Position numbers and translations under genes: made by a program
Assembly: GCA_018806985.1 (NCBI GenBank)
Contig: JADANN010000433.1
Span: 1,116,001-1,180,000 of the forward strand
Reading direction: 5' to 3'
DNA length: 64,000 bases
From: Angiostrongylus vasorum
Taxonomy: Eukaryota > Nematoda > Chromadorea > Rhabditida > Metastrongylidae
Notes under the pieces: generated by a model
What the model was told of the DNA's origin: nothing
Databases searched by the model: none
The model's input: the letters and a program-made list of their open reading frames with translations, nothing else
Part shown: piece by piece, positions 1 through 12,800 of the stretch
Layout of the letters: each line of letters opens with the position of its first letter
Numbering within the stretch: the first letter of the stretch is position 1

Positions 1-699
1 ACATGGAAAGTGCAATGCTTAGATAAACCATACAATACACACGTGGTTGCTGCTTCTACCACGCTGAGAGCCAGCTAATTCTTCCCTAACTCCTGGTCCA
101 AGAATTGGTCAGAGTTGTCCATGAAAAGCTTCCGATTCGCAAAAGCCTTCAGTTTCCTTTGATAAAAACTTGGTGAAGGTGTGCAAGGATTTTAAGGAGA
201 ATAAACTCAACCAGCATTCAACGACATTCATGAAGAAGGCGCTGAGCGAAACCACCATGCCATTTCGATGAACTTATTATAAAACGAATGCGAGGCAACG
301 AAGCGAATGAAGGAGGCCTTGGGATCAGTAAGGATCAGCACAATATGTGGCTGGACTGTAGATGCCATAAAACGAGACCAGCAAAGTCTCTAATGATTTC
401 GTCTAATTTAAGAACCTTATGAAATAACCTTACGGAAAAAAGGTCGAAGGATGGGTACACTAAGTACCTTTGTAATTTCACTTAAGAATGATTAATTTGA
501 AACGTGGGTAAGTGGAATTTATCTACATTGGTGTCGTCCCTCTAGATCACGGGAGCTTTAACAAACGACCCAGTGGCCATTGTTCCATCATTAGAATTTT
601 GAACAACTGAAGATATTCTTCGGACTTAGGATTGCAGACGTTCTTAGCAGTAACGACTTTTAATAGCCTTTCAATCAAGGTGTCTCGATTCCGTGTCAG

Positions 700-856
700 T
701 TTAATCACGTCGTGCACGATATCCATGGCAACCCTCTATCCTGTCACTTGAGTACTTGTCCTCGTGGTGAGTGCGTGACGACGATTGGCGACGATATTGG
801 CGTGTGCTGTCAAACATTGGAAGTCACGATGCCGGCAAATGTTATCCCTAAGTCGT
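700..856 (+). CDS. Gene 1 exon: lustrin-like cysteine repeat
   Basis: The frame reads FNHVVHDIHGNPLSCH and then STCPRGECVTTIGDDIGVCC. The pattern C-CP-GEC-GVCC is that of the nematode lustrin-type cysteine repeat, seen again at 2918-3074 and 4166-5012. The acceptor is gtgtcag. The donor CGT|gtacgt ends in phase 1, which fits the next exon. A weaker donor lies at 841. The 5' phase cannot be checked because no upstream exon was found. Confidence 0.6.
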
Positions 857-3800
857 GTACGTCTTATGTTCTACACTTTTTACTGTTTTTTATTTCCTCA
901 AAATTTTTTTCACCTTGTTTTGAATGGTCCATATTTTCATTAGTTTTATTTATACAGAACTTTTCCTCTTTTTCGATGCATGGTGTGTTGTCCATTTACG
1001 ATGTGTTAGAATGAACTGGGTACGGAAAAGATAGTTATGCACAGGGAATTCCATAACCAATTGTGTCATTTTTGTGGCACTTCGGAAATTTCACTTTAGA
1101 ATTAAAGGAAACTTCGATATTAAAAGTTTATTATTCCCTGTAGAAGAATCACTCAAGAAAAAGTGAACTGCATGAGTGGCGGAGTGAAACCTGAATTTTT
1201 AGAGAAATAGGGACAATAGGAATTTGAAGACCGCAATGAATATTCATTAGGAACAATTATAGACTGCACGCTCTATCGAGCCGGAGTCGAAGAACTTCGC
1301 CGACAAGGAGTTGACAACGTCTTTCAACCGGCTTGTAATAACAGGACAGGTTAGGTGTGGGCTGACTTCTGTGGGGATATCGACATACCCGTCCTCAATT
1401 CTTATATTGTCTGAAGGTCTACCTACTTACCGACGTATTCTTCAGAATATAACTTCTTCTTCCGTAAACATTATGACGATATTCATTCAAAAATTTGGAC
1501 ATTCGTAAACAAGTACCAGTTCTGGTGATTTTAAGGACTTTTTTTCCCGGATTCAATGCGATGGATCTGGAACATGTTGGTGTGTCGATGTCGAGAGTGG
1601 TCGACCGTTGTTAGGAACGCGTCGTTCAAATGCCATCGGTCAAAATCTTTGCGAAGGTAACGTGACATTCCATGACGATCTACTAGTCAGTTTATCGGTA
1701 ATCAGGTTGAGAAATACTACTGCTTCAATTAAAATCATAAAGGGATAAATAAAGCATGAAACTCTGGACGTTGATCAATCCCTCAGAGGTCGCCATGTAT
1801 TCGACTTCTTTGATCATTGTTAGAGGTGAACTGATAGAAATCTGGCCAATACATTGGCTCGCTGTGACCTGCCGATATAGCGAGTAGGCGCTGCTGTTCT
1901 CCCAGACAGGTCTGGTACCAGTTTACCGCCTCCAAAAGAATGGAAGGATTGGTGAGCCCGGGGCGCGGTATCGAACCCGTGTGTATTGCAGGGCGCCCCT
2001 AGCCAGTGCGATACACCCGCTCTTATTCAAATCACAGCTATTTATTATTGATCCGTACAAGTTTGTTAGGGAATGATCATTCCCGGCTAATCTTAGATTT
2101 TTTTCAGCACCTCGGGATTGTCTTCACCATTGTCCTCGATCACTTTGTCCGTATGGATTGCTCTTGGATGATGATGGTTGTCCTATACTGGGATGTCCTT
2201 GTTCGTCGCCATGCGACAATATCACCTGTAGGCCAAATAAGGTTTAAGGAATTCTAACGTAATGGTCTAAGATTTTTTAAAAATAATGCCGTAAAGGAAG
2301 AAGAGAGATTGTAGTTCACAGTACTCTCGAACTACACTTACCGAACTTCTGAAGTCATTCCAAATAAAATGAAAAGTTTTTCTTTAGGTGTGCTTATTGA
2401 GAATTACGAAGTGCTCCACATCTAGCTGTCTAACAATGCCTGCATGTAAGTGGAAATATTTATACCATCATTTTTACCTTTGTTTTGCTGTTTAGTAAAT
2501 TGTAGCAACTTCGTGTTAGCTCAATAATATAGAAAAATATTGATTTAATTTGCAAATTTGAAATGAAACTCTCGGCTTTCCTAAGTATCCAGAGAGCAAA
2601 TTTTTAGAGCCTGCTTCATTTTAAGAGTCCTCGAGAGTATGAATGAAAGGTTTAACGTTGTGACGACTTTATAAATAGTGTAAGTTGTTGTATACTACAC
2701 AACTACTCTAATTAAATAGAAATCGCTTTCGTAGTACTTAAACTTTTAAGTTCTAACTTTGCTTTCATAATATTTCACGTTAATGCTTTTCTGCCACTTT
2801 TTTAGCAATGTTTTTTAAACATCTTCTTTAAAAAACCTTGCTCCATTCATCAGGCGGTGCAGTATTTGGTTCAAACTTTGTTACAGAATGTACCGTATTT
2901 TAATCTTAAACATACAGGTGAAAAATCCCCATGCAGTGGTGGTGATCGGCCATTCGTTGACCCACGAACGAAGCGGCAGTCAAGTTGTGCTACAACTGGT
3001 GAAACTTGTCCAACAGGGTTCTACTGCGCCGGCTTCGATACTAGCGGAATAGGTGTCTGTTGCTCGAGAAAAAAGTAAGGATGAGGATCTGATCGTGAAA
3101 ATTACTCTCATAATTTATTGTTTTTATCCAATAAAAATCAGATGATGTACATCGTATTATTTACCACGGTTAGGGGTTGTTTCTGACTTTCGAAATGCTA
3201 TGTAGGCTGTTGCGCATCACCCAGCGAAGTTACATAAATTGAGTTCAACATTCCCATGTGAGAGTACGTGTCAAGATAGTAAGCTTGTGCCACGGTAGAA
3301 TTGGGGGAAACTCTTTGAGGGTATTTTTTTCCACAAAAGGCAATAAAAGAAGTGTGGTGGAATTTGCCACGAACAAGTGGTGCTCACTGGTCAACTAGAG
3401 CATATGGCGTAATAATGAACAAGATTGCAACTGTTGATGCATTTTTATTGAGATTTGGCGAAATTAGTAAAAAATATTACAATAAATCGGTAATGGGACT
3501 CTATTTCATTCTTAGGTTTTTCGTTCATTATATAATAAAGGCAACGGAATAATACGCTTGGCGTGGATCAGTGCTTTTAGGATCAAAAGCATAAAGCTCT
3601 CGGCGTTGATCAATCACTGGGGGATGCGCCACGCATTCGATTCATTAAGTATCGTTGGAGGTGATTGAATGCATATCTGGCCTTTATAATGACAGGTGGC
3701 CTATTGATGTATCGAGCCAGTGCTGCTATCCTCGCAGACAAGTCTGGTACTAATTTGACGAACCCGGAGGGATGGAAGACTTGGAGGGACATGGGCGCAG

Positions 3801-6800
3801 GGATCAATTCCACCTGTGTGTCGCAGTGGCGCCTCCAACCACTGCGCCACACCCCACACGCTTTTGGGATATTCTATCTAATCCATTCCATTTAAGCATT
3901 GTTGAGATGATCGAATGCATATTCGGCCTATACAATAGTTTGCCGTGTCTAACGATTATCGAATTACTGTTTCTACTTTCCCAGACTGGTTTTGTTCCAA
4001 TTTCTCGACATCGGATGGATAGAGGGCTCGGTTTGCTAGGGGCGCGCGATCCAAGCAACGAGCGGTTGCTCCGATGAGCGCTTCTAATTAGTGCGCTGTA
4101 TGCGATCTATGTTATAATGTGATCATAAAATCATCGGCTTCTTTTTTTCTAGCTTTACTATCCAGCAAGATCAAAACGCCATCATGCCCTGATGGTGATC
4201 CATTTGCGGATTCATCTGATGGCACTCCGTTCACGTGTTCATCAGAAGTGGACAGGTATTCTGGTTGAAAATTTTACTTTTTTTTCCATCTGTCATATTA
4301 CATACTAGTTTTTATCGCCTGCAGATTAACTTGAATTTGTGGTAAGATAATGCTAACTTTGCTTTCGATTATACCATTCTGATTTTCTTATCAAGTGACC
4401 TGACATTACATGCGCCACACTTTGCGGGTCTCATTTGATACCTTTCTTCGCAACCATCATCCACGAAGGTTTTTGAACATTCTTGCGTGTGTCTTCTGCT
4501 ACTGCTCGAGGAATTTTTTTCCGTCACGAGTGTCGTTGAATGCTGGCCGAGTCGACGCTTCTTGGAGTTTTGAGACAGCACAGATAGAACGTTCCAGCGT
4601 GGATTAGAAGTGTTTAGGTTATATCAAGCAGGTATGGTACCAATTTCCTGATCACGGGGAATAAGAGGCTTGATAGAACAATTGCTGGTAGAACTAGCAT
4701 CTGGGTGGATTAGAGTGCCTAAGTAGTGAAGAAGATCACTATCACTATGCCACCAGCACCAGCTTTTGGCCAGGCCGGAAAAAAAATTCTCTAGAGAAAT
4801 ATTTCGTATCCAATAGCTGTGTTAAGTTCCTTGCAAAAAAAATCAATTTAGAGCTTATTTCTTGTTGTTTGCAGAGATTTTTATATTGATTTGTTCGTGT
4901 TATTCGTCTCGGTGCTTTAATATCCACTTTATTGTCCCGTTAAGTTGCCCTTCTACCCACTACTGCGTTACGATGCGTGGCGAAAAAGTTGGAGTTTGTT
5001 GTGTTTTGAAAAGTGAGTGGTTTTGAGTTTTTTGCATTTTCAAAAAAAATTGCTGCGACACGGATGAATAAGAAAAGTGCTTTCTGAGCGGTGTCCAAGT
5101 AATAATTCGAAATGGTTGTTGTGAAGAATTGAATTATTGTGGAATGTGCTCGACAAGAATATACAATCCATGCTCAGTGGTCGTTTCTCGGTTTTTCTAT
5201 CCCTCGTCTACCACTCAAAGCTGCAAATCCTTCAGCTGTAGTGGTGGTGCGGGTTATATGAATAATTTCCAACCAAAGGAACTTTGCGAAACTTTCTGTA
5301 AACGTGCGTTCATTTCTAACATATCAGCTTAAAGAGATGATCAGTTGATTCAGAAAGAAATTCTGCGCACTGAACAACAGTATTCTCACATTGCTTTTCA
5401 TTTTGCTATAATCGAGCTAGATGTTAAGGAGAACCTTCTTTCACATCACTTGATGACAGGCAGCATTTCTGTAACTTGAGATTATGAAGTCTGTTTTTCA
5501 CTGTACACCTCGAATAATTCATGTTTTCGATGCTTCAGATGTCACTGATGGATCTCTACCGCCACAAATGGATAAAATTCAAAACGCCATGGAAACCTAC
5601 GAATTGGGTTTTTCTCTGACAGGTCCACAAATTCCAGCATCCGAACGGAGAAGAGCGCAAATGTTCGTTTATGTTAACATTTCATCTTAATTTCGTATTC
5701 ATTTTTTCGTCTTGAAAGGACGTCATCATCATTGGAGTCATTTCCGTCCGAGTCATAATTTTCCTCAAACCATCCAAATTCTAACATATCTTTTTTTTCT
5801 AGAACAATAGGAAAGATTAGACACTGTTGAGACGTTCATTGGTTAGCATCTGCAAATTGCAATATTGGTGGTCCCATCCACTGTTCCTTCTTTTTTTCAT
5901 GCATTTTTGATTTTTTTCTTAAAGTTTGTGGTGATCGCAACTCATTCAATCAGGCCAGATAATCTCTTCATTTTCCAATACTGCTCTATTATATTCTAAT
6001 ATACTTTAGTTATTATCACTTCATTAAGCATTGATAATCCTTGCAAATTTTTGTCTGTTCTCCTTGCTTTTAAACTAATTTTTGGTCAGTTGTCGTTAAC
6101 TTGTCAATTAAATTTCTAAACGAATAAATTAGCCTAATAGACCTCAGGAACACTCAGCAATTATTTAGTTATGTCTTTATTTTTTGACATGACCCGTTAT
6201 CACATTCACAGTGCGGATCGCAGTAACTCCTGCATTCGATTCGTTTTCCTCGCATGCATCTTCCATAAAGGTCATTGAACATTTCGCGTGTTGTTTTTCT
6301 GCTGCTTGAGGATTTCATCTTTCTAAGTCGAATTAAGGTCGAGTCGATTCCTCTTGGAATCTTGGAGACAGCCGAGCTAAGGCGTTCCCCACGAGGAGTG
6401 GAGAAGAGCGTTTGGGATGGAGTCGAACCACAACCTACTTCCTGATGGATTACATCACTAACTACCACGCCACTCCCCTTATCTCGCCGATTAAATTGAC
6501 TATTTCGAAAATTGTTCAATTTTTGGGATGAAGCGGCAGGTAGCGTAGTGGTATTGTTACCGTTTATCACAATCTGTACATGCACAATCATAGTGCGATC
6601 CAGCACTAGGGTCGCTAGGCCCCTAATCCTTCCGGGGTTGACAAATTGGTACTATACTTGTTTGTGCCCAACACATTTCCTTAAATCCACGCAGAAATAC
6701 TGTAGCACAGCTATCCCAGGACTTAAGGAAGTGCCCACTATCACAGCATCCAACGACGTTTGTGACGGAGACAACAATCCTCAAATAGCAGCCGAATCCA

Positions 6801-9800
6801 CACGTTAAACGTTAGATGAGCTACGTTGATGACATATGGGAAGAAACGAATCCCATGCAACAAGTGCTGCTATCTGCTATGAGTCGTGTGAAATTGTAAA
6901 AAAGATTAGAAAAACAACCGCAGTGATACTAAGATATGAACAAACTCGGAGCCCCAGGTGAGCTTCGTACCCTCGATTACCCCCTTCTGGAGGCTCAGGT
7001 GTTATCCACTGCAACACCGAGGGCCTTGATTTGCCTTTTTTCTCAACCATTTTTTTTTACCCTGAAGGTGCTGTCAGCAATCACTCATCAACGGGATTAT
7101 TTGCAGGGCACAAATCCGCATTATATCTAATTAAGCTGAAACTGCAATTGAAATCACAATGTTTATCTTTTATTTTCTGGATATTAATAGGCAGTAAACA
7201 AAAGTTGAGAGTCGAAAAAATTTCAACAGTTACAGCTTTCTTTTCATACGATTTTTTGGCATGATATGGCAAGTTTTCACGTGATAGTATGGTTTTTTTC
7301 AACAATCAGCTGCACGAAGCATTTAAAAGTCGGAAACTTTTTTAGCACTATTCAAGCAAAATTTTTTTTTGCAATTTTTTTACTATTTTAGCGAAGTTTT
7401 AGCCATATCACACTGCTCTATCATTTCTTTTTACTTGTTGGTGAAAGAAAATGACACATTTGCCATTTTTCAGTGCTTTGAGTGAGTTTCTGTCCGAGCA
7501 GTTTACATTGCCGGCATCATCCATTGATGATGTCACTATCGTGCATGACAACACGGCGCGATTCACCGTGAAACATCCACATGCAAGCGCCATCGCAAAA
7601 AACATCTCCGAAGCAGTACGTCATTTTTTTAACGCATATGAAACTATTTTTTTTGTGCCAGTGACCGCTTGGGATTGTGCCTATATTTCCCGCTATACGC
7701 TGTGTGATGGGCAGTGGTCTAGCCACCGCGGGTGATTGTAAGTGCAAGATATGTATTCATTCAATGTATTCATTCACCTTCAACGAAGCTTAATGAAATC
7801 GAATGCATGGCGCATCCCTAAGCGACTGACCAACGACGAGAGCTTTATCGTTTATGCGCTATATGAGATGGAAAACTCGTTCTAGGCAAAGCTTTTTTTT
7901 AAACAAATTGTTAGGCGAAGAGCACTAGGTTTTCATGGAGCTGGCCAAATATGTGTTGAATAAGCTATCACGTGAAATACGAAATGTATATTATAATCCG
8001 TGCCTGCGATCCACTCTGCCTACCAATCTTTGTATTAATATAAATGTGCGTGAACACTTATCTATTGAAAGTTTTTTTTTCTTTGAGTTAGGTGTGTGGA
8101 TGTAACGGGTGTCTTGATATTAAAAGTTGATCTTTCTCTTAGATGACGATGGTTTGATAATCATGAAAGCCAAACACTGCATAGGTTATTTTTTCCAAGA
8201 TGTATTGAAGAACTTTAGTGCTCACTGAATGCTTTGATCCTGATTTGAAAAATTGATTTTCAATTACCCTTGGTGGAGGATTCCCGTCCTATTCATAGTT
8301 GTTTTTCTCTCGTCCACTTTTTATGGTGTGAACAAATTTCAACACAGTTCCCCTGGAATTTTTCCCTGGAAAAATTTAATGTGTGATTGGTTTTCTTATA
8401 TTATTTGAACTAAACAAGTAGTGCAGATGCTATTATACGAACTCATACACTATGGCCATGATGAACCCCTATCCTACAAAATTTATACTCTGTTGTTTAA
8501 CACAACTAATCTCTCTGATAGAAGGACCTCAAGCCGGTCAGTCGTGAGGCTACGTGGCGCCTCCCCAGGTGCCGGACAAGGAGTTAATAGCGGACCAAAA
8601 GCGATGTTTGCTTCTCTGAGACCCAGATGGATTCACGGGATGGACTCTCTGTTTTCGCTGCGCTGATTTGGCCCATACTTCTCGTCTATGCGGATTATAT
8701 TCTGCGAGTGAATTCGGCAAGAAGTCAAGTGTCAGCCAATGTCAGAAGTCAAGTCAAAAGTCGGCCTGCAATTGAGTAACGGGAAAGTATAAAAAAGGGA
8801 GGTGGTTAGGTGTTGCTTCCAGTTAATGAGCTTCCCGTATACTCTGAAATAGACTGGCAAGCAACACATGAGCTTACCCAACGCCCAGATCCAGAGCTCA
8901 GCAAGCTATATATGGGTATCAAATGATAAACATAGAAAGATAGGTGGGCGTCATTTCCCTGACCACGAAGGAACCGTGGTACGGCAGCGTTGAGCATGAC
9001 GAGTACGGAAAGACTGCCTAAATTGCAAAGGACTAAGGTCACGATGTGGCCTACAATGTGCGATCACTGGTGTCTGAATCCTCGAGGGGGGACTTGATTA
9101 TGCAGGTCCGAATGTTAAGGTACGACGTCATAGGCGACTGGCTGAGAAGAGAATACGCCAGCCATTCAACGCCTCATATAATACCGGAAAAGAATCGTTT
9201 CTTGGAAAATCCAACGATAGAGGAGTAAACGGCGTCGGCGTTCTCATCAACACGAGTATGGACATGAACATCGAATCATTCAAATAACTAACAACCCGAA
9301 TCGGACGTTTACCATTGATGAGACGTAGATCAATACCGACTTTGACAACGTTCGTTGTTTACGTAGCGACATCGAGCTTTGACGATGACGAGGTTGAAGT
9401 GATCTGTGCGGGCTTGCTGGAGTTCTACAGAAAAAAGCATACCTTCATTAAAGCTACCATGACCGTTCATGAAAACTAGGAATTCCAGAAGCACCACTTC
9501 TCTAAACACGGGACGTGTCAGTCTCCCTTGTGGGCAGCAAATAAAAAGTTAACTGTATGTTTATTCAACATTTTTACGTTAGTGCTATGAAAGCTGAGAG
9601 TTCGAAAGTAAACTAAAGTCATTTGTCTCCATTAACACTCAAGCCGATAAACTAGCCTCGAATTGCACCAGCTGCAGGCGACCGCGAACTAACTTCCGAA
9701 CTTGCGAATCAATGGAGACAGGCGAAACGAGAACATCTTAAAGAGAGAAGAGCAGCAGTTATGGTCTAAGCTGCAGAGGCTGGAAAAAGCATTCGCAAAG

Positions 9801-12800
9801 CCCTACCGGATCTTCACCAGTTATGGAATCAAGATGAATGCACTCCAACGCCAGACGGAAGAGTCATAGGAACAGCGACGATATCAATAGAAGGGTTGCG
9901 CTAGGTGGTATCACCTCTCCAAAATTATTCACCGCCACCCTGAAGAACGTTATGCGAGTAGTGGAATGAGACAATACTTACTTAGTTGATACTTAAACGG
10001 CCGTCCTCACTGATTGTGCGGGCGGCGGCATAACCACCATTTTTCAGAGATTTGCTGGATAAGCCATTTTGGTTTCCTGGAAAACTGAGTTCAGCCTGGC
10101 CAAAGTCTGCCCCAGGTCTTCGCCACCACAGGCAGTCGCAGCCCTTGTGGGTCAGAAGGAGATTTGCCACCATGAGACTTTGATACCAAGACGGTGGTGG
10201 ATCCTGGTATTGGTTTACTCTTAGCTAGGCTTCCAGCTGGAAACGTCGGGCTCCTTCTCAGCTTGGGAGACTCTGCCGGGGGAGACGAAGCCTCCCGCTG
10301 TACATGGCAGTCCGACACCCAGGAACACCTCCCAGCCATGATGAGGCGGTAAACCGTTGTTAGGAATGGAAACAATAGAAGGATAAAAGATAAAGCTCTC
10401 GGCGTTTATCAATGCCTGATGAATGCACCATGCATTCGACTTGGTTAAGTGTCGCCTGAGGTGACTGAATGTATATCTGGCTTTTAAAACGACTTGCGGT
10501 GGCTTACCGATCTATCGAGCCAATGCTGCTATTCTCCCAGATAAGTCTGGAACCAATTTGCCGACTCCGGAGAGATGGAACGCTTGGTGGGCCATGGGCG
10601 CACGGATCGATTCCACGTGTGTGTCACAGTGGCTCCTCCAACCGCTGCCCCCTCACGTGCCCTATGAGACAACAAGGGAGTGAAAATCGATGATGGGAAA
10701 TTACACCATCTTCGCTTTGCTGATGACATAGTTCCTATAACCCCAAACATTAGCCAAGCGGAAAGAATGTTTAGCGGCTTTGATAAAGCATGTGGAAAGA
10801 TTGCTCTTGGACTAAATCTCACAAAACGATGTTCACGAGGACAGGATTGTTTCGTATTCCCCACTGCCGCTCATTTGAATGAATATATCTGTATGCTACA
10901 GCTTCGTTTACCTAGCTCGGAAAATCAACATGATGAACGATTTAGCTCCAGAATTGAGCAGGAGGGAAGCAAGCCGCTTGGAGAGCTTTCAAAAGCAGCT
11001 AGGATGTGGCGAGGAAAATGGAGAGGCTCCGCCTCCATGCGCATCTTTTGACTGTGTGATTCCTCCTGCGTTAACGTATGCGTCAGAAGCCTGGTCGTTG
11101 AATAAGTAGGACGAAGAATCAATCAGTGTTATAGAACTCGCAACGGAAAAGGCTGTATTACGGCGTTGTGACGTGGCATAGTAGGAGCTGTTCTATCCTC
11201 CAAAACGTTGTAAATCATGTAGACTGAATGCGTGATACATCTGAAGAACAAGCGATAGAAATGAACAGTTAGTAGTTGGATTCCTGGGGATGCCAAACGT
11301 ACTGCAGGAAGATCACCGATTCGGTGGTCGGTGTTCTTCACAAAAAAAATCTGGAAGGAAGATATGGTGCTCAACGAGTCCCTACAGCGAGCAGAACCCA
11401 CTACGTGACAGGAGGAAATGAAAGGCTTACTGGCATCCGCTGGAGTCACCAGACCAGAGAAGGTGATAGTGGTGGTTGTTTAAGCTGTTGGTGCCGTTAC
11501 CTAGCTTTGTGAGGCTAATGACATAGGCAACACATAATTTCATGTTGGTTATGAGTTTGCTGGTTTCTCGATAGTAGATGATAGTTTTTCGACAAATAGA
11601 GGACTTCGTGTGAACATGAGTCCGTTGTAGAAAATACTTTGTCCAATCGTTCTAGGGTGTGCTTGTTATGAATGAAGGATAAAGCTCTTGGCGTTGATCA
11701 ATCCCCTGAGGGATGCGCTGTGCATTGGACTTCATCAAGCATAGTTAGAGGCGACTGAATGCGTGTCTGGCCTATACAGTCGCTGTGGCCTCACCGATGT
11801 ATCGAGCCAGTGGTGCTGTCATCCGAGACAGGTCTGGCAACAATTTGCCGACTCCAAAAGGATGGAAAACGTGTTGAGCCTGCGGCGCAAGATAGAAACC
11901 ATGTCTATTTCACTTAATGCATGGTATATATGCTACTATTTACTGTATGTTAGTAAGAGCTACCACACAAACATTCCTTTCAGCTCTCAGGATCGACTTT
12001 CTATTAACCTCGGCATTGGAATATGAATGCGTGGTTTTCTTGTTCAGCAATCGCGAGGTTGTTAAACAGCATACATTTACTTCCATAGAAAAACACAATA
12101 CAATACAACAGTAGCTGACGTTTCTGCAGTATCGCCTTCTTCAGAGCCGCTTTTTTACGTGCCTTCCAATGAGGAAGATTAGAACAGCTGATTATAGTCG
12201 CATAAGGTTGATGACTCAACAACCTCGCGATTGCTGAACAAGAAAACGACGCATTCATATTCCTCTCAGCATTTTGAGTTCTAGAACTTATGTGGTATCT
12301 GTTTTGGTAATTTTTTATGCCCACACCTTCCATCTGACAAATACGATGCTTTGTAATGGTTGAAAATGGGATAAATTTCGATAACCAGTCAAATAGGGCG
12401 TGTGCAGCGCAGTGGCTAGAGGTGTCGTCCAATACTATGTTTGTCTCGATACCGCGCCCCGGGCTCAAGAAGCCTTCTATCTCTTCTGGATCGGTCAACT
12501 GATGCAACACTCGTCTAATAGGACGTCGACACTGATTGGTGCGTGACAAGTCATTTTACAGGCCAGATATGAGTTCAGTTACCTCTATCGATAATTGGTG
12601 CATTTGAATGCACGGCGCATTCCTCAGAGATTACTAACGCCAAGAGCTTTAGTTATCCTTTAACCATTCAATTTACCGGCCACTGAACTTGTTCACAAAC
12701 CGTTCTTTTTACATTTCTATGTACGCTACGAAGGTTTTTTTGACACAGCCGTCACAAAATCATTATGAGAACAAGCTACTGAATGGGTAGAAAAAATCGC

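Noticed and set aside
12004..12549. 181-codon minus-strand open frame
   Set aside because: It runs across a Penelope-type terminal repeat and into a SINE A; no protein motif.
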